Shown here in pieces: positions 13,169 through 25,423 of a stretch of DNA of 51,423 nucleotides. Source of the stretch: Phallusia fumigata. Its lineage: Eukaryota; Chordata; Ascidiacea; Phlebobranchia; Ascidiidae. How positions within the stretch are numbered: the first letter of the stretch is position 1; each line of letters begins with the position of its first letter. The notes under the pieces were generated by a model. It was not told the DNA's origin, did no database searches, and was given only the letters and a program-made list of their open reading frames with translations. Position numbers and translations under genes: made by a program. The stretch is taken from contig QXVZ01027467.1 in assembly GCA_008931825.1 (NCBI GenBank), forward strand, positions 1 to 51,423, given 5' to 3'.

Positions 13169-14890
13169 TGGGTTAGTATTTAGTAGTGGTTTCTTCATGT
13201 GCACAACTAAAATTAATAGTGTTACTTACAGTGGATGGGTTTCTTTTCATGTACGACGCTGTTTGCTTGAAGCGGGCTTTTGTACAAGCTTTGTGTGATT
13301 TTAAAAATCGCTTAAATTATAGAAAGCTGCTCCCAACTATGTGTCTGCACAAAGCTGCATCGAAAACCGGTTAAAGTGCAAAGCTTTGCATGTAACAAAC
13401 GCTAACTTGTCGCTTTGTCAACTCATACTAAAATAGCCTGCTAAGAAACATCCATTTGGTTGTTACAAACACATTGAGCAGTTTTACAACCACGCATTAA
13501 GCCAGGAGTTCTCACCCGCAGGAATTCCCGATTAGGGGCGAATTTTGTAATTACAAGGGGATTTTGTTCGAAAATGTAGTTGCACGTTTTATTGATTGAT
13601 GAAAACATCAAACTAATAATTTTGTAGTAAGAAATACTAGAGATTAAAAACTAAATTTCCAGTTGGGAGGTTTTGACTTCTGGTCCATGGAATTAAATAG
13701 GTTTAGAACCACTGCGTTAGGCTATCAGAATCATCGCAACGTAATTGTTTCATAGGGGTCAGCAACCTACGACTCTCGTGTCACACTTAATCACTTATGA
13801 CCTCAAGAAAATATCCTGTGCTTGAAAAATTGTTAAACGTTTCTGTTGTTTAAAGTTTAAGTAGAAACTCAAGCACCTGAACAGTCTGTAACTTAATATA
13901 TCTCTTCGAAAAACAAGTTTTTCCAATAACAGGTAATTATATTGTAATAGTCAGATTTTTTGGCAAGTTAGTTGGTAAAAAATTACTTGATTACAATAGG
14001 ATTCTATAAAATTTGAATGAAGACAAAATAATCTTGTTGGGTGCAGGATTTCACAAGCACAGAAATTTGACACGCTTAACTGGTTGCTGTCTTCCGGCAT
14101 ATAGGCTTGTATTGTATTTAATGCGAAACGCACATGCGGCACTCGCAATCGTTATACAAACTTCAGAGCTATAGACATCTTCGCAATTATTCGTTATAGT
14201 TTGCCTCAAACTAAGCTTGGACAGCCCGCTATTTGTCTTTTCGCGCACATCAAACTAAACTTTCTGCAACTCATTCATTGACCGTTTTGTTACACTGCCT
14301 TTTTCGTTTCTCATCATTTCATTGGAGAACTTAAACCCAGGCAATTGCAGACGAAATGTGCAGTTTTATTGCAACTCTAAACACTAAGAATATGGCCTCG
14401 TTTTTTATAGCGATGAATGATTGAAATTCTCAACCGCGTAGGCTTATAGCTGTTTTTCAGTTTCTCAGCTGTACAGTTTGTTATATAGTTGCTTGAAGTT
14501 TGTGTACGTTTTATGATATTGCTGTTTGCAACAAAAATCGACGACAAGAATTCAAGACTAAGAAACTTCACTTTTTTATTTCGACTTTTATGCTACAAAT
14601 TGCGTTGGCTGATATCATACACAGAAATCGTATCGAACTAACTTTTTTGCGTTTTAAGTGATGGTCAGTTATTCCGCTGTACTTTGTTGGCTCGCTTTTA
14701 GTTTCAAGTTGCTTTGGCTAAAACATTTGTTGTAAATGATTACAAATTTTGGCGAAAATAAAATAGACAGAGGTAGAAAAAGAAAGCAACTATTGAGTGG
14801 ATTGAAATTCTAATTTGCCATCTCATTGAAAAACAACTGTCAAGAAAATTACAAAAAAACCTCAATCCATCCGTATAATAAGCAAACAAC
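13169..14890. other. Intergenic region between the two TSP1 genes
   Basis: No exon could be supported here. It holds the 3' flank of gene A, a small hAT-like element (13502-13713), a second hAT-like end near 13755 (aggggtcagcaacct) and an AATAAA at about 14757. Short open frames between 13951 and 14571 show no splice context or family resemblance. Confidence 0.5.
13502..13713. mobile_element. Small hAT-like MITE, about 212 bp
   Basis: The left end CCAGGAGTTCTCA resembles the reverse complement of the right end, (C)AGTGGTTCTAAA, a common hAT terminus. Flanking 8-mers are gcattaag (13494-13501) and gcgttagg (13714-13721), 6 of 8 matching, as expected for an old target duplication. Confidence 0.4.
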
Positions 14891-16804
14891 TGAAAATGCA
14901 CGAACAAAACGAATGCAAAAAAGTAAGACACATGCTCGAACCAATAAGTTTTAGTCTGTTTAAACAAGCTATTTGCGAACGGAAAAAGGGTCGTTTGATG
15001 TTGGTAAACTTGTATCTTGGATCGTTGTTATTTGTGTAATCTTTTGGTTTGTTCATATCTAGAGAAATCGTTTTTCACTCAGTTGTGGTTCAGCTTGTGC
15101 GCCCTAATTGGTAAGCTAGTACAGTGGCTTGATTGAAAGAAATGTTATCACTCTTTGTTTCGTGTATTTTGGGATTTAACTGTAAAATTAGATATATTTC
15201 TATTGACGTCACAAGCAGTTTTTACGTTAATGAGAAAGTTCCATTTAAGTAAATCGGAAACATTAATCATCATTCCTGCATTTCAAACCAACAAACTATT
15301 TGATTTATTGTTTTGAACCAGTTAGATTACCCTGATTTCTAGACAGTGGTGATAGCAACATTTGACCCGGTATTACCAATTTGGCAAAATAAAAAAGTCA
15401 AACGACTTGAGTTTCATGCATTTCAATCGTGAACAAGCATTTTAAAACCGTTCATTTTTATTCAGTGCAACCAGAGACCTCTCGTTAATATGTAACAATT
15501 TGCAAAGTTTTCATGGAAAATTTGAACAGACAGTTTAGGTCCCCAAACAAAACTTGATTTTGAAACCTGCTCGAAAATAACGAATTTACTTTTGGAAAAC
15601 AGTTGCAAATTTGTCAGAGACAATTAAGCGTTTCGTAAACAATTGTCTGCCACATAAACACGATTGTTTCAGCGAATCATGAGTCACGTGACAGGACGGT
15701 GTGACATCACTCCTTCCCCTGCCGTCGGAATTTAGGCGGAAATGAAAAAAAAATAATTAAAAAATGTGAATAGTTTTTGCCATTTTGGGGTGTGGCGGCT
15801 ATTCTTAATGGCAGCATTTCTATGTAAAAATTCTATGCGTTCGAATATGTCTGTTTCAGTTTTGTTGCTTTAGGTTTCGGATGTAGTCGTCACTTGACCT
15901 AAATGTGTTTTAAACTAAAATTGGATTTAAATTATCTAATTTACATAATTTTGTGGGATATGTGTTTTAACAATTAATTACTTTTTTATTTGTTTCGTTT
16001 TGTTGTAAGTGTTTGTCATGGAAAAATTGTTGTTTTTGTTGGTTCTTTGTGGTTTGACGAACGGCGATAATCACTTCGGTGGTTGGTCAGCTTTCCTTCC
16101 AAGTGAAACTGCCCCGACCCGATACAGAAGCAGGGAATGTATCGCGCAAAGTGTGTAAATAAACTCTTGCTGTGTGTGACATTTTTAAGTATTTTATACA
16201 GAAACATGATGACCGCTGTAAACCTGCCATCGTGTGCTTTTCGACATAAACATGCCGACCGTAAAGCACAATCGTAACTTCAGTAAAACTTTTTTCCGTG
16301 TTGTTATTTATGCTTTTGTGTGTTTCCTTTCTCCATGTAATTTTTACAAATAAGACATAGTCACACACTTAAATTGCGAAAACTTTCGGCAGAGACTTAT
16401 AACGTCATTAGCACAAGTAATTAATATTGCTGTATGTTTTGTTTTATTGGCCGTGTCTTCTGTATATTGCAGATTTCTTGGATTGTTATGAGAACGATTA
16501 TTTCTTCGAGCAGTACACCGAATGTCCAGGATTTTGCAGCAGTTTTCAAATCAATGCAACATTTCCGTGCAGCGGGCAGTGTGACATGGCAACATTATCA
16601 AGACTTAGTATTTGTGCGTCAAACTCAGACTGCAAGTAAGTTTTACAACCAACAGGCTTTTTAAAAGTTCTTGTTTTCCTACGAATGGTGCAAAGATGTG
16701 TAGGTATAACAAAATTGTAGGTTTCCGTTTTTGTCCCAGTTTTTTACTCCACGGAACTCCCAAACCAGACATTTTACAAATAAAGTTGTTTGGAGAGTTT
16801 GTAA
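14891..16804. repeat. Tandem large duplication, copy 1 (probable allelic copy)
   Basis: This 1.9-kb block is near identical to 16806-18725, differing by scattered substitutions and small indels, for example 'aaaaaataattaaaa' against 'aaaaaataaaa' before 15770 and 17680. It contains the promoter region, exon 1 and exon 2 of TSP1 gene B, and ends at 'ggagagtttgtaa' exactly at the n at 16805. Confidence 0.9.
16018..16635 (+). other. Extra copy of exons 1 and 2 of TSP1 gene B
   Basis: Exon 1 (16018-16150) starts ATGGAAAAATTG and encodes a signal peptide; exon 2 (16473-16635) encodes the Cys-rich domain. The protein matches that of 17939-18556 apart from possible single changes. No exon 3 follows before the n at 16805. 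I read it as the second allele of the same two exons rather than a separate gene or true exon duplication. If real, it would be an alternative first-exon pair. Confidence 0.75.
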
Positions 16805-16805
16805 N
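16805..16805. other. Single n, probable contig joint
   Basis: The n lies between the end of duplication copy 1 and the start of copy 2. The sequence after it, 'tgaaaatgcacgaac', is the same as at 14891. Confidence 0.85.
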
Positions 16806-18725
16806 TGAAAATGCACGAACAAAACGAATGCAAAAAGTAAGACACATGCTCGAACCAATAAGTTTTAGTCTGTTTGAACAAGCTACTTGCGAACGGAAAA
16901 AGGGTCGTTTGATGTTGGTAAACTTGTATCTTGGATCGTTGTTATTTGTGTAATCTTTGTGTTCGTTCATATCTAGAGAAATCGTTTTTCACTCAGTTTT
17001 GGTTCAGCTTGTGCGCCCTAATTGGTAAGCTAGTACAATGGCTTGATTGAAAGAAATGTTATCACTCTTTGTTTCGTGTATTTTTGGATTTAATTGTAAA
17101 ATTAGATTTATTTCTATTGACGTCACAAGCAGTTTTTACGTTAATGAGAAAGTTTCATTTAAGTAAATCGGAAACATTAATCATCATTCCTGCATTTCAA
17201 ACCAACAAACTATTTGAAATATTGTGTTGAACCAGTTAGATTACCCAGATTTCTAGACAGTGGTGATAGCAACATTTGACCCGGCATTACCAATTTGGCA
17301 AAATAAAAAAGTCAAACGACTTGAGTTTCATGCATTTCAATCGTGAACAAGCATTTTAAAACCGTTCATTTTTATTCAGTGTAACCAGAGAACTCTCGTT
17401 GGTATGTAACAATTTGCATAGTTTTTATGGAAAATTTGAACAGACAGTTTAGGTCCCCAAACAAAACTTGATTTTGAAACCTTGTCAGCCTGCTCGAAAA
17501 TAACGAATTAACTTTTGGAAAACTGTTGCAAATTTGTCAGAGACAATTAAGCGTTTCGTAAACAATTGTCTGCCACATAAACACGATTGTTTCAGCGAAT
17601 CATGAGTCACGTGACAGGACGGTGTGACATCACTCCTTCCCCTGCCGTCGGAATTTAGGCGGAAATGAAAAAAAATAAAAAATGTAAATAGTATTTGCCA
17701 TTTTGGGGTGTGGCGGCTATTCTTAATGGCAGCATTTCTATGTAAAAATTATATGCGTTCGAATATGTCTGTTTCAGTTTTGTTACTTTAAGTTTCGGAT
17801 GTAGTCGTTACTTGACCTAAATGTGTTTTAAACTAAAATTGGATTTAAATTATCAAATTTGCATAATTTTGTGGGATATGTGTTTTAACAATTAATTAAT
17901 ACTTTTTTATTTGTTTCGTTTTGTTGTAAGTGTTTGTCATGGAAAAACTGTTGTTTTTTTTGGTTCTTTGTGGTTTGACGAACGGCGATAATCACTTCGG
18001 TGGTTGGTCAGCTTTCCTTCCAAGTGAAACTGCCCCGACCCGATACAGAAGCAGGGAATGTATCGCGCAAAGTGTGTAAATAAACTCTTGCTGTGTGTGA
18101 CATTTTTAAGTATTTTATACAGAAACATGATGACCGCTGTAAACCTGCCATCGTGTGCTTTTCGACATAAACATGCCGACCGTAAAGCACAATCGTAACT
18201 TCAGTAAAACTTTTTTCCGTGTTGTTATTTATGCTTTTGTGTGTTTCCTTTCTCCATGTAATTTTTACAAATAAGACATAGTCACACACTTAAATTGCGA
18301 AAACTTTCAGCAGAGACTTATAACGTCATTAGCACAAGTAATTAATATTGCTGTATGTTTTGTTTTATTGGCCGTGTCTTCTGTATATTGCAGATTTCTT
18401 GGATTGTTATGAGAACGATTATTTCTTCGAGCAGTACACCGAATGTCCAGGATTTTGCAGCAGTTTTCAAATCAATGCAACATTTCCGTGCAGCGGGCAG
18501 TGTGACATGGCAACATTATCAAGACTTAGTATTTGTGCGTCAAACTCAGACTGCAAGTAAGTTTTACAACCAACAGGCTTTTTAAAAGTTCTTGTTTTCC
18601 TACGAATGGTGCAAAGATGTGTAGGTATAACAAAATTGTAGGTTTCCGTTTTTGTCCCAGTTTTTTACTCCACGGAACTCCCAAACCAGACATTTTACAA
18701 ATAAAGTTGTTTGGAGAGTTTGTAA
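16806..18725. repeat. Tandem large duplication, copy 2
   Basis: It is the partner of 14891-16804. This copy runs directly into exon 3 of gene B at 18785, so its exons 1 and 2 are the ones joined to the full gene here. Confidence 0.9.
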
Positions 18726-21700
18726 CCTAGGTTTGGTTTAGTGTTTAAGGCAGTCGCAGCAAGACAAAGTATTTCTACCTTTAGATACGTGCAGAAGTGG
18801 TATTGTTTGGACACTGGTTCATGCACAGGTTCATGGTCATCCTGGACAATTCTTTCACCCTGCAACAAACTTTGTGGGAGCGGAAACGTAACTAGATCAA
18901 GGGAATGCACCCAAGGGGGATCTCCTAGTGTGCTTTGTCAAGGTGAGTTAGGTTGTCTAATGTTGTCTAATGGTCAAGGTCAGTTCGAAAAGTTATTATT
19001 GCTAAACAAGGTTACCAACCATACATAGTTAAAAAGGTTATTTATGAAATAAGCGCCTTTGTCGAATATGTGACCCTATCGGGATAGTCATAAACATTGT
19101 ATTTTATCATCACCAGTTTTATCCACGCAGGGGCGATGGGGGAATCGACAGTCACGATGACGTCATTGTGCAACACGCGTACGTGTCCGTTCTATGAAAG
19201 TTGGACGAGTTTCACATCTTGTACAAAAACATGCGGAACTGGAAATCAAAGTCGAAATCGAACTTGTTACGACGAAAGTACAATTTCAAACCAATGCCCA
19301 GGTGCTGATGCAAGCGGTATACAGGCAAGTGACAAGTAGCGGTTGTACACATTTAGAAACTTGTTGGATACTGGATCAGGGCTTTAGTCAGTAGGGATTT
19401 ATCCAAGTGCGCCAGATCGTGAGTACTCAGGATTATATCTTGTCTGGGAATTTGAAATTTTTTTTACGACGTTCAGAAACAACACTGTTTTGTCTTTTGC
19501 CCTGTACAATACATACGGACAAACCCACCAACTGGAATTAGAAAAACGCATGCCAAAAATCTTTTGTGTGTTTTGACCCCGAAATCCACTCTCAAGAGTA
19601 AAACAATTAGTTTAGGATGTTTTTAAAAACGAAATTTCAAACAAGTAAATTCAATTGGCTTTGCTTCCACAGACCGACACACAGGCTTGTAATACCGATT
19701 TGTGCCAACAATACGGTCCATGGAGCAAATCAGGCTCGTGCAGTGTCGCCTGTGGATTCGGAAAGCAAGTGAGTGCAGAGTCATAGCTGCTAGAGTAACC
19801 CTGGCAGTAAATCGTTTCAACAACTTCTCTAAATATTTTTCAGCTGTACACACGAGAGTGTTTGTTAAATGGAGCTCCTGCCACCGGATGCGTTGGTCCG
19901 AGCACCAAAGAAGAACCTTGTACGGGAGCAGGAGGACCTGTATGTCATTTTGCCACCTGTGATAATGTTGTTCATTATCACACACTCGTTTTATTACAAT
20001 TGTAGTTGCATTTCTGTTGGTTTATTGCGCCAGTCCCTATGCTTCTTGTCTAATCGGTTTTGAATTATCTTGCGTTTACGAAAAAACTTGGTTGTTTTAC
20101 GAGGGTGTTCAATTTTCGCCTCTTTATGTTTGCAGACTTGCACATGTACAAGTTCGTGGACTGACGTAGGTTCGTGTAGCGAAGTTTGTGACGGTGGGGT
20201 GATTACCCGAACCCGTGACTGCTTTGGAACTCCTGTGAGTAATTAACATTTTTGTTTGTAACGTACTTTAGGAGTACATTAGACTGCATCGTCAGTGATT
20301 AGTAATTAAAAAGATAAACGATGTTTATTTAGTGGGTTGAAATACCAGAAATGTGATTGAACTGTTGTGTTTGAGGCACTATTAAAGTCATGTATATTTC
20401 CAAAAAGATAGCTATTAAATGTATGGGTTTATGATATTTTTTACCAATAATTTTTAATTCCCATTAACTGAAATATATTACAATATTTTTACAGGAAACT
20501 CAGGAGTTTTCTTGCAACAACCAGGTCAGTTTTTATTCGTAAGAAAAAAATGATCTCATGTAAAATCTGGACATATTAATTGTTAGTAGTTTTGCGGTAA
20601 CCATACACTACAAGTTTTCAGTAGCATTTTTGCACGCCCTAAACTTCGTACAAGTCACGTGTGTAAACTTACGTTATGGCGCCACAGTGACGTATATTCA
20701 TCTCAGAGTTGTACGTATGGACCTTGGGTGAATGTGACGCAGTGTGATGCAATCTGTGACGGAGGAAAACAAGTCCAGCAGAGAATTTGTGCCGTCCCAG
20801 GTTGCACCAAATTTGTAAGTTTGTGTGCCGTAACTTTCCACTTTATCCACCAGTTACCAGATGATTGCTTTAATTTTAAAATCTTTTCTGGTAAAAATGG
20901 CAGATACGTAGTATGTTGCTACCAGGTAATAGTATTGGCAAATAGTGTTTCACCGATGGCAGATGTGACGCCTAAGCGTATACCGTGTGAAATAAGGACG
21001 GATGTACGAATCTGCGACCAAATGATTCTTCTGCTAATTTGGCCTCTTAACCTAACGTGTTTGTAACTTACAAGTAAATTAAACTCCGTTATTAACTTTT
21101 TAACATACTTATTTATGTTGCAGCAAACACAAGAAGTAAACTGCAATACTGATGTAAGTTCTATGTTTCGCCTAATAAACTTGAAATTTCTCATAACTTA
21201 TGAATGAAGCAACACATACACGGCGAATTTTGAGGTCTTTTTTGTTAAAATGTACGTGTACAAGGAAATCACAACATAAAAAACGCCGGTATCGGAGACG
21301 CGGTCTTACATTCATGCTGTGTTGTGGGTTTTTCCTTTCCACTTGCTAGTAACAAAGTCATGTTGTTTACATGTAGCCTTGTACTTGCACTGCATGGGAA
21401 GAGAGCGGAGATTCCTGCTCTGTGTTATGCGGTGGAGGAACATTGACTGAAACAAGAAGATGCGAAACTCCTCCGCGAATACAAATTGTAAGTTTTGTTT
21501 GCAACTACGCAGATGAAAAGTTATTCTTTAAACGATGGTTAGTTTTGCGTGGATAATTTTTTATGTTACCCCGATAAGCAATTGATACTGGATCGTGAAA
21601 CAAAGAGATTTATTTAAACACTCATTACCGTTTGATTTTTGTAGCGTTTATTTTCCTTACCACCTTTGTACTTTTTAGGAGACACGAAACGCAGCTTGCA

Positions 21701-24628
21701 ACAACCAGGTGAGATTTGTAACTTGCAAAATAGAATTTGCTCATAATTTAACACCTCTATTTTCTAAAGCCATGTGGATGCACTGCATGGATGGATTTCA
21801 CTCTATGTTCACTTACTTGTGGTAACGGAACCAAGTTCCAAAGCAGAAATTGCACCCAGTCCTCGTCACAAGAACGCGTAAGTTAATGACGCATGTAAAC
21901 TTCGACACTTGCACTTCATTCGTTGACGTTTACATATTTTTCAGGAAAATCGTACGACAAGTTGCAACCCGGAGGTAAACAAATGCATTTTTCAACAACC
22001 CGACTGCGATTGTGGCGTAATACCCGTATCATTGTGCGTAGGTTTGTGATTGTACCGAGTGGCTGGATACATCGGAATGTTCAGTTTTATGCGGAGGAGG
22101 AAATAAAACACAGGAACGATTTTGTGCTTCCACCAATCTAACTGTGGGTTTAAATTCACACCAAAATGCCGCTTTTCAATTGTTAATTTGTACTTTTCAT
22201 ATTGTTTTATGTTCACAGGAGGAACAAGTTACAACCTGCAATGAACAGGTAAATTTGTTGCAAGGAAAAAGCTGTGAAAGTTTACACGCTGGTAGTTTTG
22301 TTTTCTATTCAAATAACAACCCACATTTGTGATACGTTTTACCGCTATTCTCAATAAGTTGCTTACCTATTGGACAGGCGTGTGGATGTGGGGAATGGGT
22401 AGACAGCTCGACATGTTCTGTAACCTGCGGAGGCGGAGAAAAGTCACAAACACAACAGTGCGTCACACCTGATCAATCGGAGCAGGTCCGGCATGTATAT
22501 AGGAAATAAATATGTCGCATCCTGTGGTAAATTTTGATTAGGGCCTTCAAAATAATGTGCAAAAACCTAGTTCTGCAGAGGCGGCAAATAGCTGGTTTAT
22601 CAACACCGATTTTAAAAATTATATGTCAGTCAAGTTAAGAAATACTTTAGTTTGTTTGTACCGGTACGTAAATAATAAAATTACATACACTAAATGTTTT
22701 TTAGCCTTTCAGCAACCAATAATCGAGTTTCCTGGGTATTAGTTAGCTTTGCTATATCCTCCTGACGCCATCCACGCGCACTCTATTTCCGCAGAGAAAC
22801 CGCACAGTGGACTGTAACACCGATCCATGTTTTGTGGTTGGCGGTGGCGCGTTTACGTGGTTGGTCGTCCTCGCATCGATTGTTGGGGCTGCAATCGTTA
22901 TAGGACTCATCTACCTTTGCATTCCCTTCTGTTGTGTGTGTTGTGTGCTGGTCAGCGAGAGGAGAGTCTCAGCGATATCCGCCCTCGTCATTAACTCTAT
23001 ACAAGTGGGCTCCCTGGGAATGATCCAGGTAATTGTGTTTTGTCGCACTTTGTTATTGCATGTCACTGATCCAGCCCCCTCTGTGGTGGGTTAAAGGTTA
23101 CTACAGGTCAACCTAGTCTTGCGCAACACTTTTGAGAATAATACAATCTACTTGCGCGGCAACTGGGCCTTATAATTGGTCTGTCATGACATAAAAATAA
23201 TTTGGTTGGTATCGAAAAATATATTCTTTCATGCTTGCAGAAACAAAGTAGCGCCCCAATGTAGTAGGCATTCAATATCTGTCCATTCTATTAGTAGGAA
23301 ATGGTGGTAGTGAAAAATGTTATTTAATTTTGTCATGTATTCACTAATAATAAGAAATAAATGTGATTAAAATTCAGTGATCGCGCACTTGATTTTTAAG
23401 TTTGCAACCAATAGGTTTGCCTTTTAAACGTAATGTATTGTTGCAGTGGCGAGGAAAAACCCGTCTGCAGACGAATAACGCATCGTGTTGCGTGTGCTGC
23501 GGTGCCTGGGGATGCCGTGGTTGCTGCAAGGCTGACCAGCAAACAGGTCGGACATGTCGCTTTCAAACGTTTAAGTTTGGGCTCTTTTACGTTTTGATTC
23601 TGACAAACGACTTTTTTAATTTTTTTTACCACAAACAAAAACAATAATACAATGCTTTGCATGTCGCTTTGAAATTTTGGACTTCGAAAGTTGTCCTGTA
23701 AGAATCCAGTTATTCGTAATAAATGCTTAATAACACAATGAAAAGAACGCATTTAGTCTGAGCTACATAGATCGAAATTAAACCAGGGAAATTTCTGTGT
23801 GATGTTTAACATTAGATTATTTGCTTTATAAATAACATTTTTGTTTCAGATGGAAACAACGTACCCATGGTCCGTATATTTGACTCCCGCTCACCCGACG
23901 ATGTTACCGTGGAGGAAGGAAAGCTGGTAAGCCCGAAAATGTTTGTAAACTTCGACTTCCCCATAACTGACGTAATTGTACCGTGAAGTATAGTTCCAAA
24001 GAGTTTGATACATTTGTGACGTAATGTTTATGACGTCTAGCAGGCAGGTGAAAATACAGCTGACAATGCCATGACGTCAGTAGAGCTTCGAAGGTCAGGG
24101 GAAGATGGAGACGACGCCAACATTAACGACTTAGCAGCTTGGGCTACACAAATGATGGTCGGTGAAAGGCACTGTTACAAGATGCCACAAATTTCGAAAA
24201 AAAAAGATTGATTACATCACAGTTAAATGTGCTATCTATTTTTACTTAACGCGCAGTTTGAAACAATATAAGCAGTTTTTAAAGTTTAGGGACAGAACCC
24301 AAATTTTGAGGTCAACGATTGTGTTGACTGACAAATTTAAAACTTATACATTTTTCACATTTTCTGACAAGGAAATGCAATTTACAGTTTGTTTCCATTT
24401 TTACCAAAGAAATTATTCTATCGTCAGAACGACAGCAAAAACATCTCGGAGACGGAGGTTTATGACCTGGAGAACCGAAGCAATAATAACTCGAGTCAAG
24501 TTGCAGATTCCACTTACGCATGGGTTCATTCCAGGTCATTCTCAGGTCAACGCCCACTTTCCACGTTTCAACGTCTCACAAGAAGATTCTCATCACGTGA
24601 CGAAAACAGTTACGCCGTCATGAAGTAG
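17939..24628 (+). CDS. TSP1 gene B: multi-TSP1 type I membrane protein, 22 exons, 783 aa
   Basis: Exons: 17939-18071, 18394-18556, 18785-18942, 19131-19324, 19673-19768, 19844-19939, 20136-20234, 20495-20524, 20707-20814, 21124-21153, 21377-21487, 21679-21708, 21770-21877, 21945-21974, 22042-22143, 22219-22248, 22378-22485, 22795-23028, 23447-23546, 23850-23926, 24044-24157, 24428-24628. Phase is kept throughout (2352 nt). Order: signal peptide (MEKLLFLLVLCGLTNG), Cys-rich domain, about nine TSP1-like repeats, a membrane span at about 562-585 followed by PFCC, and a cytoplasmic tail with a cysteine cluster (CCVCCGAWGCRGCC) and the C-terminus YAVMK. Likely a cell-surface adhesion or recognition protein; partner unknown. 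Introns 7 to 17 separate repeated 99-111-nt and 30-nt exons. Intron 4 has a GC donor (cag|gcaagt), required by frame. Exon 21 has a cagGCAG-type double acceptor, so an extra Gln is possible. Confidence 0.85.
20136..22485 (+). repeat. Array of duplicated TSP1 exon pairs (about 108 nt + 30 nt)
   Basis: Large exons at 20136, 20707, 21377, 21770, 22042 and 22378 encode C.C..W....CS..CGGG......R.C. Micro-exons at 20495, 21124, 21679, 21945 and 22219 are each exactly 30 nt and encode ten residues of the form ETQEFSCNNQ. The sixth large exon is completed by the start of the membrane exon (RNRTVDCNTDPC). All boundaries are phase 0, so units can be added or skipped without a frameshift. Confidence 0.8.
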
Positions 24629-25423
24629 TCACTGATTGGTTGATTTGGTCACGTTTTGTGGGTGTGGTTTGGTTGTTGGCCACGGAAATGAAAATATCCA
24701 GTAGAATTCATCGATAATTTCCAATTCTTTTCAATGCTATGGTTTGAGTTTATAAAGTTATAAGTTTTTCTTCTTAAACTATCACGAAAGTAGTAAATTT
24801 TTGAATCGGTTATCGATATTTGGTATTGTTAAAAATGTACAAAACCTTACGATTTTTCGGTAAACAATCACATTTTATGTCTCAAATTTATACCTCCACG
24901 CGCGCTTGTTGATTGTACCCCATAAGACGTAAAAAGTGTGGCAGACCACTGTGTGTCGCTTAAGAGGTGAGGAATACAACTTCTCTTTCACAGCGACCAA
25001 CGTGTTATTCGGATACGTTTTCTATTAACTTCATGTTATATATGCATTCAGCTGGACATAGATGCTTGCTTTTTGTGTTTACTTATTTAGCTTGTCTATT
25101 TACCTTGATTCACTTTTGCTTTTTTTTCTGAAACTGTTATAAAGTAAATATTGTTTTTGCTATATTTATCACTGTAGTCGCATTATTGTTGCATCCCCTA
25201 AAATTGCTAGCGACATTGTAAGATTTGTAAAATATGAAACAGCTGACATTGTGTGCTTGTTTTTGTGATATTTGCTATACAACGCTAAACACGATTGTAG
25301 TGGTCAATAAAGTATCATAGGCTAGAAAACAATATGTTCTAACAGAAAAATAGTTTATTTGCTAACCTATCTTCTTTTTGTTTAGACCTATTTTAATTGA
25401 ACTTTAACTTTTTATCTTGCAGA
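24629..25423. other. 3' flank of TSP1 gene B
   Basis: AT-rich sequence with no exon that can be supported, probably the 3' untranslated region of gene B up to the poly(A) signal at 25306. Confidence 0.5.
25306..25311 (+). terminator. Candidate poly(A) signal AATAAA for gene B
   Basis: It is the AATAAA in 'tggtcaataaagtatc', 678 nt after the gene B stop and about 110 nt before the next predicted acceptor. Confidence 0.4.

Noticed and set aside
13755..13830. A second hAT-like element near 13755 (aggggtcagcaacct)
   Set aside because: One end resembles a hAT terminus but I could not find a matching inverted end or target duplication.
16018..16635. A separate third TSP1 gene starting at 16 kb
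   Set aside because: Only exons 1 and 2 are present, near identical to those at 17939-18556, and the copy ends at an n. Allelic duplication explains it better.
23396..23752. A 118-codon minus-strand frame
   Set aside because: It is antisense to exon 19 of gene B, a Cys-rich coding exon with matching phase in gene A.
24162..24623. A 153-codon plus-strand frame at the end of TSP1 gene B
   Set aside because: It overlaps the true last exon in another frame; the true frame is homologous to the tail of gene A.
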